Notes under the pieces: generated by a model
Told to the model about the DNA's origin: nothing
Seen by the model: only the letters and a program-made list of their open reading frames with translations
Databases searched by the model: none
In this document: in pieces, positions 33,309 to 43,515 of the stretch
Position numbering within the stretch: the first letter of the stretch is position 1
How the letters are laid out: the number at the start of each line of letters is the position of its first letter
Assembly (NCBI GenBank): GCA_021372825.1
Contig: JAJFTR010000070.1
Location: 1 to 50,399 of the forward strand
Direction of reading: 5' to 3'
Source of the DNA: Actinomycetes bacterium
GTDB taxonomy: Bacteria > Actinomycetota > Coriobacteriia > Anaerosomatales > Anaerosomataceae
Length of the DNA: 50,399 bases
Program-made: the position numbers and the translations under genes

Positions 33309-33682
33309 CAACGCCAGGACCACGTCCGTCTTTGGACGCATGGCTTGCCGAGATCAAAGCGACGACGGATGTCTCGGGCACGGGGATGTACCTCATGCAT
33401 AACGGCGTCGTTCGCGCGCCGTCGCGCGACGGCAGGCCGGTGAGCGGGATGACGCTCTCGGTCGACAGGGCGCGCCTGGCCGAGATCCTCGCGACTGCCG
33501 AGCTCATGGAGGGTGTCACCCATGTACGGGCGTGGGTGAACGAGGGCGCGCTTTCTGTGGGCGACGACATCATGTACGTGCTGGTCGGAGGCGACATCCG
33601 CGACCACGTCTTCGAAGCGCTCCAGGCGTTGGTGCGCATGATCAAGACCGAAGTGGTGACCGAGGAGGAGCACAGGCCCTAA
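33305..33682 (+). CDS. MoaE-like protein
   Basis: Protein of 125 residues resembling MoaE, the large subunit of molybdopterin synthase. The match is in HNGVVRAPSRDG at the N-terminus and in the core VRAWVNEGALSVGDDIMYVLVGGDIRDHVFEALQALVRMIKTE. The conserved Lys of the IK position is kept, but the usual PxWKxE ending with the second catalytic Lys is replaced by VVTEEE. No moaD, moaA or other molybdenum cofactor gene is near. It may have lost synthase activity or act in another role. The ATG at 33305 follows GAGGAGG. The stop overlaps the convergent GGDEF gene. Confidence 0.75.
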   Translation: MTTPGPRPSLDAWLAEIKATTDVSGTGMYLMHNGVVRAPSRDGRPVSGMTLSVDRARLAEILATAELMEGVTHVRAWVNEGALSVGDDIMYVLVGGDIRDHVFEALQALVRMIKTEVVTEEEHRP

Positions 33683-35349
33683 TCCGGCGCGTGCACCTGT
33701 CGGGGTGTGAGGACTCCCGGGTCTGCGAAGCGGAAGGGCACACCCTCGTTCTTGCAGGCGTACATCGCCATGTCCGCTGCATGCATCAGCTGGCTGAAGG
33801 TCTTGCCGTCTGCCGGGTAGAATGCGATCCCGATCGACAGCTCGATGGGCACGGGGCCGCTACTGGTCAAGGCGGGCTCTTCCATCACTCGCGAGATCTT
33901 TCTGGCCACTTGCGCCGCGGCCTGGCGGCTATGGACCTTCGGCAGCAGCACGGTGAACTCGTCTCCCCCGAGGCGCGCGACCGTGTCGCTCCTGCGGACG
34001 ATCCTGCTCAGTCGGCGAGCGACCTCCACCAGTAGTTCGTCGCCGACGCTGTGACCGTACGCGTCATTGACTCCCTTGAAGTCATCCATGTCCATGAACA
34101 TGACAGCGAAGCCGATGTCTTCACGCTGTGCATGAGCGACGGCGAGGCCGAGCCGGTCGTCGAAAAGAGCGCGGTTGGGCAGACCGGTAAGTGGGTCGTA
34201 GTACGCCATGCGACGGATGGTCTCTTCCGCTCGTTTGCGATCGGTGATGTCATGTCCTACCGCCTGTACCGCGGCGCGGCCATGGTACACGAGAGGGGTC
34301 GCGGCGATCCGGATGTCCACGCGGCTTCCGTCTCGGCGCACGAAGCAGATCTCGGCGGGTGAGATGGGCTGCCGGTCGTGGACCGTGGTCCGCAGATGCG
34401 AGGTGGCGATGTCCCTGCTGTCCGTGTCAACGAGGTCCATCACGTGGATGCCGAGCAGTTGCGCGGACTGGTCATAACCGAGCAGCTGGGCTCCATAAGG
34501 GTTGATGAACGTGATGATCCCCTCGATATGCACCAAGATGAGGTCCGGTGCGAGTTCGACGAGACTTCGGAAGCGTTCCTCGGATTCCCGAAGCGCTTTT
34601 TCCGCGCGTCGCCGTTCGGAGATCTCCTGGGTCAGATCGGCATTGGCTCTCTCGAGTTCCTCGGTGCGCACTCGCACGCTCTCCTCAAGGTCCTCGCTGT
34701 ACTGCTGCATCGCCAGTTCTGCGCGCTTCACGTCGGTGATGTCTTTGGATATCTCCACCACCGATTCAACGACGCCGTCGTGAGCGAACACCGGATACCA
34801 CATCCGCTCGACCCAGTAGTCGCGGCCGTTTGCGGCGGTCTGGTGCTTCACCGCTACCTGGGGCACACCACTTGCGATCGCGGACTCAAGAAGGCATCCG
34901 TCACAGGGACCGTCTCCATCGTTGAGCACAGCTTCGTGGCAAGGCTTCCCTCTCATCTCTGCGGCGGGCAGGCCCACAAGCTGCTCGGCGACGGGATTCG
35001 CGTAGGTCACCGTGAGTCCCGCGTCTATGATGAGGATGGCGGTAGGGTTGTGGTCGTACACCAGTTGCAGCTTGTAGCGCTCGTGATCGAGTTCGTGAGC
35101 GAGCATCGCGTGCTGATCTATGAGTCGCTGCGTGTAGTACCCGCCTCCGAGGGCCATCACCGCGACCAGCATCCGGCCGAACAAGGTGGGCGGACTCGGC
35201 GAAAGGAGTTCGTCGATGAATCGGCCGCCTGCGGGGTCGAGGGCGCTTTGGATGAAACTCACGCCCAACCAGTACACGATGAACGCGAGCAGGGCGAGGA
35301 GCGGCAAGTGTGGACGCCGGGTCGGTTTTGACCGTCTTGCTTCGCTCAT
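33679..35349 (-). CDS. Membrane PAS-PAS-GGDEF diguanylate cyclase
   Basis: Protein of 556 residues making cyclic di-GMP. Two hydrophobic segments (about 14-34 and 56-74) are followed by a PAS domain with an unusual Cys-rich loop (CHEAVLNDGDGPCDGC), a coiled coil (~215-250), a second PAS domain with PAC motif, and GGDEF (LGGDEFTVLLP). An RxxD inhibitory site (RRSD) lies five residues before GGDEF. There is no EAL domain. The Cys-rich loop of the first PAS may bind metal or sense redox. The ATG at 35349 has a poor ribosome binding site. It is convergent with the MoaE-like gene, with 4 bp overlap. Confidence 0.9.
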   Translation of the reverse strand: MSEARRSKPTRRPHLPLLALLAFIVYWLGVSFIQSALDPAGGRFIDELLSPSPPTLFGRMLVAVMALGGGYYTQRLIDQHAMLAHELDHERYKLQLVYDHNPTAILIIDAGLTVTYANPVAEQLVGLPAAEMRGKPCHEAVLNDGDGPCDGCLLESAIASGVPQVAVKHQTAANGRDYWVERMWYPVFAHDGVVESVVEISKDITDVKRAELAMQQYSEDLEESVRVRTEELERANADLTQEISERRRAEKALRESEERFRSLVELAPDLILVHIEGIITFINPYGAQLLGYDQSAQLLGIHVMDLVDTDSRDIATSHLRTTVHDRQPISPAEICFVRRDGSRVDIRIAATPLVYHGRAAVQAVGHDITDRKRAEETIRRMAYYDPLTGLPNRALFDDRLGLAVAHAQREDIGFAVMFMDMDDFKGVNDAYGHSVGDELLVEVARRLSRIVRRSDTVARLGGDEFTVLLPKVHSRQAAAQVARKISRVMEEPALTSSGPVPIELSIGIAFYPADGKTFSQLMHAADMAMYACKNEGVPFRFADPGVLTPRQVHAPD

Positions 35350-35544
35350 CTACTGGCGCCTGCGTTCCGTATCCCCAGTGGACACCTGGTACGTTGATGG
35401 TATCGGCGTGATCCCAGGTGTGCTGAAGCCAACGTAAGCAGTTTGTGCACCGGTTCACAAGCTACTGAGATGGCGTTCGGACAAGCGGTAGAGCTGTTGC
35501 GCTGGACGGCAGCTGTTCGGAGACACGAGGGTGCTTCCGGGTGC

Positions 35545-35550
35545 TACAAT
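35545..35550 (+). promoter_or_regulatory. Candidate -10 for lpd
   Basis: TACAAT would start transcription near 35557, leaving a 29-nt leader with GGAGG before the ATG at 35586. The 236-bp region 35350-35585 holds no gene that I can support. Confidence 0.5.
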
Positions 35551-35585
35551 CTTCCGACACGTCGGCTGGAGGGGATGGAGGCGTC

Positions 35586-36986
35586 ATGCGCATCGCGATT
35601 CTCGGCGGAGGCCCCGGGGGCTACTCTGCCGCCTTCGAGGCGTCACGTCTTGGCGCCGAGGTCGTGCTGGTCGAGCACGAACGGCTCGGCGGGACGTGTC
35701 TCAACCGAGGGTGTGTCCCCACCAAGGCGATCCTGCGCTCGGCGCAGGTGGCCGCTGATGCGCGGCAAGCCTCCGAGCTCGGGCTTGTGGCCACAACACC
35801 GAGTGTGGATCTTCCAGCGTTGCGTACGCGCAAAGAGAGCATCGTCGACGAGCTGGTCTCCCAGCTCGAGGACGCCGCGCGGCGATCTAAGGTCCATCTC
35901 GTGACAGGTGATGGCCGCCTGCGCGATGCGCGTTCGATCGAGGTGACGCTGGCCACTGGTGGGACCGAGATCATCCACGCAGACGCGATCATCCTCGCGA
36001 CGGGCTCCGTCGTCTTACAGCTACCGGGGATCGACCACGACCTTGAAGGAGTATGGACGAGTGATGATGCGGTCTCGGTGACGGCGATCCCCAATGAGAT
36101 CGTGATCATCGGAGGAGGCGTCATAGGGCTCGAGTTCGCGTGGGCGTACGCGGCCTTCGGGGCCAAGGTCGCCGTGGTGGAGCTGACAGAGCAGGTGCTT
36201 CCCGGCAACGACCGTCGCGTGGCACGAGCGACGCAGCGCTCCCTTGAGAGGATGGGCGTGGAGTTCTTCTTGGGAGACGCGGTCGAAAGCGTAGCGCCCG
36301 AGAAGGGCGCGATGCGCTCGACTCTGAGAAGCGGACGGGTGCTTGTGAGCGATGTCGTCCTGTCGGCAGTCGGGAGGGTGCCCGACGGAACGGGCCATGG
36401 GTTCGAAGAAGCCGGTGTCCAGTTCGACCGTCGTGCTGTCAAGGTGGACCAGCACCTGCGTACGAGCGTGCCGGGCGTGTATGCAGCCGGTGACCTCATC
36501 GGAGGCATGATGCTCGCGCACGTCGCCGATGAGGAGGGTGCGGTGGCGGCCCGCAATGCGGTGAGCGAGCTTGCGGCACGCACGACAGGCGAGCCGCCGC
36601 GTCTGGAGAGTGTGCGCTACGACTGCATCCCCGCATGTGTGTACACGACGCCGAACATCGCGACGGTAGGTATGACGCGCGACGCGGCGACGGGTGCGGG
36701 CGTAGACGCCGTTCAGGCGATCTCCAAGTACACGGGTAACGCCAAGGCTCTTGCGGAAGGCGAGGCGGATGGCTTCGTGCAGGTGACGGCAGAGCGCGAG
36801 ACGGGCCGTCTGCTCGGCTGTCAAGTGGTAGGACCGCACGCTGTGGAGACTATCCATGAAGTAGCGCTCGCTATGAGGTATGGGATCACCGTGCGTCAGG
36901 TCGCCGACACGGTGCACGCGCATCCCACCGCTTCCGAGGCGATCAAGGCGGCATGTCGTGACGCCGCTGACAAGTGCGGTCGCTGA
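35586..36986 (+). CDS. lpdA: Dihydrolipoyl dehydrogenase
   Basis: FAD- and NAD-dependent E3 enzyme of 466 residues reoxidising dihydrolipoyl groups of 2-oxoacid dehydrogenase or glycine cleavage complexes. The N-terminal FAD motif GGGPGGYSAAFEA, the redox disulfide GGTCLNRGC (C38/C43), the NAD motif IIGGGVIGLEFA, the second FAD motif YAAGDLIGG and the C-terminal catalytic HAHPTASEA are all present. The ATG at 35586 follows GGAGGCG. The lipoyl synthase gene starts 2 bp after its stop, so the two form a lipoate unit. No E1, E2 or glycine cleavage gene lies in the window. Confidence 0.94.
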   Translation: MRIAILGGGPGGYSAAFEASRLGAEVVLVEHERLGGTCLNRGCVPTKAILRSAQVAADARQASELGLVATTPSVDLPALRTRKESIVDELVSQLEDAARRSKVHLVTGDGRLRDARSIEVTLATGGTEIIHADAIILATGSVVLQLPGIDHDLEGVWTSDDAVSVTAIPNEIVIIGGGVIGLEFAWAYAAFGAKVAVVELTEQVLPGNDRRVARATQRSLERMGVEFFLGDAVESVAPEKGAMRSTLRSGRVLVSDVVLSAVGRVPDGTGHGFEEAGVQFDRRAVKVDQHLRTSVPGVYAAGDLIGGMMLAHVADEEGAVAARNAVSELAARTTGEPPRLESVRYDCIPACVYTTPNIATVGMTRDAATGAGVDAVQAISKYTGNAKALAEGEADGFVQVTAERETGRLLGCQVVGPHAVETIHEVALAMRYGITVRQVADTVHAHPTASEAIKAACRDAADKCGR

Positions 36987-36988
36987 GA

Positions 36989-37870
36989 GTGTCCTACGAG
37001 CACGGACAGGGCGCGAAACGCATGCCGGGATGGATGCGCCGTCCAATCGCGCACCAGGGCGACTATCGGGCGGTCAAAGGTCTCATGGACCAGCTGGGTC
37101 TGCACACCGTCTGCCAGTCAGCCAAGTGCCCGAACCAAGGAGAGTGCTTCGCCTCGGGCACGGCCACGTTCCTTGTCGCAGGTGATGTGTGCACGCGCGG
37201 ATGCCGCTTCTGCGCGGTCACGACCGCGACGCCGCAGCCGCTCGACGCCCAAGAGCCCGCGCATGTGGCCGAGGCCGTCGTGGCGTTGGGTCTCGCGCAT
37301 GTGGTGATCACGATGGTCACTCGCGACGACGTGGAGGACGGCGCAGCGGGGCACCTGGCCGCGGTTCTGCGCGCAGTGAGGCGCGCGGCGCCCAAGACCC
37401 GCATCGAAGTGCTCACGAGTGACTTCGGCGGCAAGATGTCATCAGTCGATGCGGTCATCGAGGCGGGTCCAGACGTCTTCAACCACAACCTTGAGACGGT
37501 GCCGCGCCTGTACGGCGCGGTCCGACCCGGCGCCGAGTACACCCGAAGTCTCGCCGTCTTGTCGCGAGTGAAGCAGCGCGCTCCTGAGATGCCCACCAAG
37601 TCGGGCCTCATGCTCGGACTCGGCGAGACCCCCGGAGAGGTGGTCGAGGTGATGCGTGATCTTAGAGGTGTGGGCTGTGACATGCTCACACTGGGTCAGT
37701 ACCTTAGACCGAGCGCCCGTCATCTTCCTGTCGCCGAGTTCGTGACGCCTGAGGTCTTCGAGTCCCTTGCCTGTGAGGCGACATCGCTTGGGTTCTCGGC
37801 GGTCGCCTCGGCGCCGTTCGTGCGGAGCAGCTATCATGCGGCCGAGATGGTCACACAGCCCCGAGGATGA
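36989..37870 (+). CDS. lipA: Lipoyl synthase
   Basis: Radical SAM enzyme inserting two sulfurs into protein-bound octanoyl groups; about 293 residues from GTG 36989 (GTG 36974 would overlap lpdA, and ATG 37022 is also possible). It has the LipA-specific auxiliary cluster motif CQSAKCPNQGEC and the radical SAM motif CTRGCRFC, plus GETPGEVVEVMRDL and QYLRPSARHLPV near the C-terminus. The family's final auxiliary-cluster serine is likely in APFVRSSYHA. Immediately downstream of lpdA. Its 3' end overlaps the convergent GGDEF gene by 20 bp. Confidence 0.94.
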   Translation: MSYEHGQGAKRMPGWMRRPIAHQGDYRAVKGLMDQLGLHTVCQSAKCPNQGECFASGTATFLVAGDVCTRGCRFCAVTTATPQPLDAQEPAHVAEAVVALGLAHVVITMVTRDDVEDGAAGHLAAVLRAVRRAAPKTRIEVLTSDFGGKMSSVDAVIEAGPDVFNHNLETVPRLYGAVRPGAEYTRSLAVLSRVKQRAPEMPTKSGLMLGLGETPGEVVEVMRDLRGVGCDMLTLGQYLRPSARHLPVAEFVTPEVFESLACEATSLGFSAVASAPFVRSSYHAAEMVTQPRG

Positions 37871-38894
37871 CGGCTTCCGCAGCGCGGGCCCGGCCCGACT
37901 GTTTGGCGAGGTAAAGCGACTGATCAGCGCTCGCCAGAAGCCGGTCGGCGCTCCTCGGCAATGAACCCGGAGGGTCGCACGCCACGGTACCTCCGACACT
38001 CACCGAGACCGGCACATGCGCGCCCGTGCTCGTCACAAGGTCGATCGCCCGTACGGCATGTAGGATCCGGTCGGTGAGCTGTTCGTAGTCCTCGGGTCCC
38101 GTCTCCGGTGCGATCACGGCGAACTCGTCGCCACCGTAGCGCGCGACGAAATCGGACGCCCGTGTCGCCGACTGTAACGCCTGGCCCACTGCTTTGAGTG
38201 CCTCATCACCGAATCCGTGGCCGTAGTCATCGTTGAGGCCTTTAAGGAAATCGACATCCGCGAGCAGCACGGTGAGTGGATGGCCATATCGCGCCGACCA
38301 CGCTGCCCACTGGCGCAGATGTGCGTCGAGCGCGCGACGGTTGTAAAGCCCGGTGAGCGCGTCTCGCGTCGCGTATGCCGCAAGTGTCATGTTGTCGCGC
38401 CAAGCGCGCTGTAGCATGCCCGCGAGGAAGCTCGCGAGCGAGCCGCGTTGATAGTAGTGCTCCACGGCGGCGATGACCCTCTTGATATGGGCTGAGTACT
38501 GAGCATGGCGCTGTTCGGCGCCCCCTGGTTCCGTGAGGTCGATGAGTTCGCCGAACACCGGATCGATCATGTAGAACTCGATGCGAGCCGCGAGCCCAAG
38601 CATCTGATCGGCGCTCATGCCGTCAACGCCGCTGGCTATCGCCGCCTGTAGTTCGTCGCGCAACGCGGTCAGCCGGCGCGTGAGTTCCTCGGTATCGCTC
38701 ACCACATCGGGCAGAAGGCCGCGTTCCCAGGCGTCCACGAGGTCCTCCCACCACCCTACATGGGCGCCCTCCTCCGAGGCGAGTATCGTGAATGTACGAG
38801 AGAGTTCGGGAATCGTGCATGTCCGCGCCATCGCCTCGTACGTCTTTTCCGCAAGCGAGTCCATCTCGATGCACAACTCAAGGATTGCTCTCAT
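37851..38894 (-). CDS. Diguanylate cyclase with N-terminal ferritin-like domain
   Basis: Protein of 347 residues. The first ~165 residues look like a ferritin/rubrerythrin-type four-helix bundle: E10 and E17 in helix 1, EEGAH (E41/E42 with H45, an ExxH motif) in helix 2, E106 in helix 3 and H130/H136 in helix 4. The rest is a GGDEF domain with RYGGDEFAV and an RxxD inhibitory site (RASD) five residues upstream; it has no EAL domain or membrane segment. A di-iron input would make it an oxygen, redox or iron sensor controlling cyclic di-GMP. Metal binding is inferred; the fourth-helix ligands are not canonical. I prefer ATG 38894, seven bases after AAAGG, over the ATG two codons earlier. Confidence 0.82.
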   Translation of the reverse strand: MRAILELCIEMDSLAEKTYEAMARTCTIPELSRTFTILASEEGAHVGWWEDLVDAWERGLLPDVVSDTEELTRRLTALRDELQAAIASGVDGMSADQMLGLAARIEFYMIDPVFGELIDLTEPGGAEQRHAQYSAHIKRVIAAVEHYYQRGSLASFLAGMLQRAWRDNMTLAAYATRDALTGLYNRRALDAHLRQWAAWSARYGHPLTVLLADVDFLKGLNDDYGHGFGDEALKAVGQALQSATRASDFVARYGGDEFAVIAPETGPEDYEQLTDRILHAVRAIDLVTSTGAHVPVSVSVGGTVACDPPGSLPRSADRLLASADQSLYLAKQSGRARAAEAVILGAV

Positions 38895-38938
38895 GTGCAT
38901 ACCTTTCGACCGCTACTGAGAATATCCCCTCTCCCTGG

Positions 38939-38944
38939 TAGGAT
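38939..38944 (+). promoter_or_regulatory. Candidate -10 element for leaderless UPF0280 gene
   Basis: TAGGAT ends six bases before the ATG at 38951, and there is no ribosome binding site. Confidence 0.45.
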
Positions 38945-38950
38945 TACCGT

Positions 38951-39676
38951 ATGGCGTACGAGCCGAGGACATATCGCTGGAAAGTCGATCCCGCGGGGCT
39001 GGTCACATTCAGGGTCGTGCGTGCCGAGACCGACCTTGCCGTGAGCGCGCGGCAGAACCTCTCGGAACAAGCGCTCGCGCTCGTCGACGATGCGCGCCAG
39101 GCGCTCGAGAGCTACATCGCGGCGAACCCGCGATTCGCTGAGAGCCTCGTCCCGGTGGGCGTCCCTGAAGGGGCGCCGCCGATCGTGCGTGCCATGGCCG
39201 ATGCTGCGCGCGTGGCGGGAGTAGGCCCGATGGCGGCGGTGGCGGGCGCGGTGGCCGAAGAGGTGGCTCAAGGCCTCGAGCCGCTCTCGGCGGAAGTCAT
39301 CGTGGAGAACGGGGGGGACGTCTTCTTGATCTCTGAGGTGGACAGGGTGGTGCTCCTGGGCGCCGGTGACTCTCCTTTGTCCGAGCACGTGGCGATCGCG
39401 ATCCGCGCCGAGGAGATGCCGATCGCGGTGTGCACGTCTTCGGCAAAGGTCGGTCCATCGTTGAGCCTGGGGAGCGCGCACGCGGCCACCGTGCTCGCGC
39501 GCAGCGGGGCGCTCGCTGACGCGGCGGCTAGTGCGGTGGGAAACCTGGTGCACGGTCCGGGTGACATCGAGCGCGCGCTTGCCCGCGCGAGGGAGATCCC
39601 CGGCGTGGCTGGTGCGGTCGTGGTGTGTGAAGACAAGATCGGCGCAGTGGGTACGCTCTCGCTTATCAAGGTGTAG
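38951..39676 (+). CDS. UPF0280 family protein (COG2122)
   Basis: Protein of 241 residues of the UPF0280 family, distantly related to the ApbE fold. Readable family traits are the N-terminal YRWKV strand, GVGPMAAVAGAVAEEVAQGL, EVIVENGGDVFL, VCTSSAKVGPSLSLG and a late HGPGDIERAL. In methanogens and sulfate reducers this family is genomically associated with HcyBio and NIL-ferredoxin genes and a role in homocysteine synthesis has been proposed; the same two genes lie 12 kb to the left here. That link is inference from genome association. The start lacks a ribosome binding site and appears leaderless. It is the first of a run through DUF2469 and ligA. Confidence 0.82.
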   Translation: MAYEPRTYRWKVDPAGLVTFRVVRAETDLAVSARQNLSEQALALVDDARQALESYIAANPRFAESLVPVGVPEGAPPIVRAMADAARVAGVGPMAAVAGAVAEEVAQGLEPLSAEVIVENGGDVFLISEVDRVVLLGAGDSPLSEHVAIAIRAEEMPIAVCTSSAKVGPSLSLGSAHAATVLARSGALADAAASAVGNLVHGPGDIERALARAREIPGVAGAVVVCEDKIGAVGTLSLIKV

Positions 39677-39719
39677 GATGAACGGCCGGGTCTTGGTACC
39701 CGATGTCGAAAGGGGCGAC

Positions 39720-42123
<2,404 letters not shown>

Positions 42124-43143
42124 ATGGCGACGCGCCGGATCATCGTCAATCCACGTTACTGTGACCGGTGCGGCCGCTGTCTCGAAGCGTGCCGGATCAA
42201 CGCGCTTCGCATCGGACGCGCGTACATCATGGTGGACTGGTCGCGCTGCGACGGCTGCATGGCCTGCGTGCGTGCGTGCGAACGGGGGGCGATCACGAGC
42301 AGCGCGAACGCGGCAGCTGCGGCGGCGCGGTCGAGACCGCCCCGGCCCGGCTCGGAGAGCGCACGGCCAGGCCGTGTGGCGCAGGCGAAGCGGTCGCGGT
42401 CGGCCGGCGTCGTGCCGCGGGAGCGGCCGAGTGTCACGGTCGGCCACTTCGCGTGGACCCCTCTTGAGGCGGCCGCCATGCTGTCGGTCACGTTCGCGGC
42501 TTTCATGGCCAAGGAGCTGGTGCTCTCGGGCAGTACCGTCCAAGCGTTGCCGGCCGAGGGCCTCGTGGCCGTCCGCGCGCTCGTGCTGGCCGCCTACTAC
42601 GCGGTCCAGATGGCCGTGCTCAGGTGGCTGGTCCGCCGGCGTGGCGGAGAGTTCGCGGATGCTTTGGGGCTGCGGACATCCGGCGGTGGCTGGCGAGGGG
42701 TCCTCGCATCGGCAGGATCGGTGGTTGCCGGGCTCGTGGTGACGAGGCTGGTCGCCACCGTCTACGGTCTGGCGACTCGTGAGTTCGGGATCACTCCCGA
42801 TACCACTGCGGTGACGCGGGTGTTCGGTACGACACCGGGCGGGCTTGCCCTTGCGGCGCTCATGGTGGTCCTCGTCGGTCCGTACGTGGAGGAGTGTGTG
42901 TTCAGGGGTGCGCTCCTGCGGGGGCTGGAAGCGCGGATCGGCGCATGGCCCGCCATCATCGTTCAGGCTCTCCTGTTCGCTGTGTTCCACCGTTCATGGT
43001 GGCTGCTCTTCCCGATGTCCGCGCTCGGCATCGTGCTCGGGTGGCTCGCGCGGGAGAGAGGGAGTCTGTGGCCCGCCATCGCTCTGCATGCCGCGTACAA
43101 CGCGATCACGGTCGCGGCTGTCGTACTCGTCGCACTGGAGTGA
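42124..43143 (+). CDS. Ferredoxin-domain/CPBP intramembrane metalloprotease fusion
   Basis: Protein of 339 residues. Residues 1-~60 hold two [4Fe-4S] motifs, C13-x2-C16-x2-C19-x3-C23 and C42-x2-C45-x2-C48-x3-C52, with Arg or Glu instead of the usual Pro after the last Cys. A basic, Ala/Arg/Pro-rich linker (~60-105) leads to a polytopic region (~110-338) with the CPBP (Abi/Rce1-type) motifs EECVFRG (E256, E257, R261), FAVFHRSWW and HAAYN. CPBP proteins are membrane proteases or related peptidases; a fused ferredoxin would put the protease under redox or electron-transfer control. The ATG at 42124 directly follows the ligA stop. Confidence 0.87.
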   Translation: MATRRIIVNPRYCDRCGRCLEACRINALRIGRAYIMVDWSRCDGCMACVRACERGAITSSANAAAAAARSRPPRPGSESARPGRVAQAKRSRSAGVVPRERPSVTVGHFAWTPLEAAAMLSVTFAAFMAKELVLSGSTVQALPAEGLVAVRALVLAAYYAVQMAVLRWLVRRRGGEFADALGLRTSGGGWRGVLASAGSVVAGLVVTRLVATVYGLATREFGITPDTTAVTRVFGTTPGGLALAALMVVLVGPYVEECVFRGALLRGLEARIGAWPAIIVQALLFAVFHRSWWLLFPMSALGIVLGWLARERGSLWPAIALHAAYNAITVAAVVLVALE

Positions 43144-43169
43144 AGCCGCCCGTATCGGCCTCCATGCCG

Positions 43170-43175
43170 TAGAAT
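43170..43175 (+). promoter_or_regulatory. Candidate -10 for gatC-gatA
   Basis: TAGAAT in the 66-bp gap after the fusion gene; transcription would start near 43182 with AAGGAAGG before the gatC ATG. No clear -35. Confidence 0.45.
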
Positions 43176-43209
43176 AGGCAGGTCACGTCCGTATCAAGGA
43201 AGGACTCGA

Positions 43210-43512
43210 ATGTCGATCTCACGCGCAGACGTCCAGCATGTGGCGCTCCTTGCGCGGCTCAAGCTCGATGACGAACAGGTCACCCTTCTGCAGGGGGAGC
43301 TTGATGCCATCCTCGGCTACATCAGCGAGATCCAGAAGCTTGATCTTTCGGGAGTAGAGCCCACCGCGCATGCGATCCCTATGGTGAACTCGACGCGGCC
43401 CGACGAGGTGCGGCCAGGCCTTTCTCGCGAAGACGCGCTCCGCAACGCCCCGGAGCACGCTGGAGGCGCCTTTGTGATACCGCGTATCGTGGGCGTGCAA
43501 GAGGAGGCGTGA
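43210..43512 (+). CDS. gatC: Asp-tRNA(Asn)/Glu-tRNA(Gln) amidotransferase subunit C
   Basis: Subunit of 100 residues that stabilises GatA-GatB. The family pattern is clear: ADVQHVALLARLKLDDEQ at the N-terminus, LDAILGYISEIQKLDLSGVEP in the middle, then RPDEVRPGLSREDALRNAPE and a final FVIPRIV. The ATG at 43210 follows AAGGAAGG. It is 3 bp before gatA, the usual coupled arrangement. Its presence implies glutaminyl- or asparaginyl-tRNA is made by transamidation in this organism. Confidence 0.95.
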   Translation: MSISRADVQHVALLARLKLDDEQVTLLQGELDAILGYISEIQKLDLSGVEPTAHAIPMVNSTRPDEVRPGLSREDALRNAPEHAGGAFVIPRIVGVQEEA

Positions 43513-43515
43513 GCC

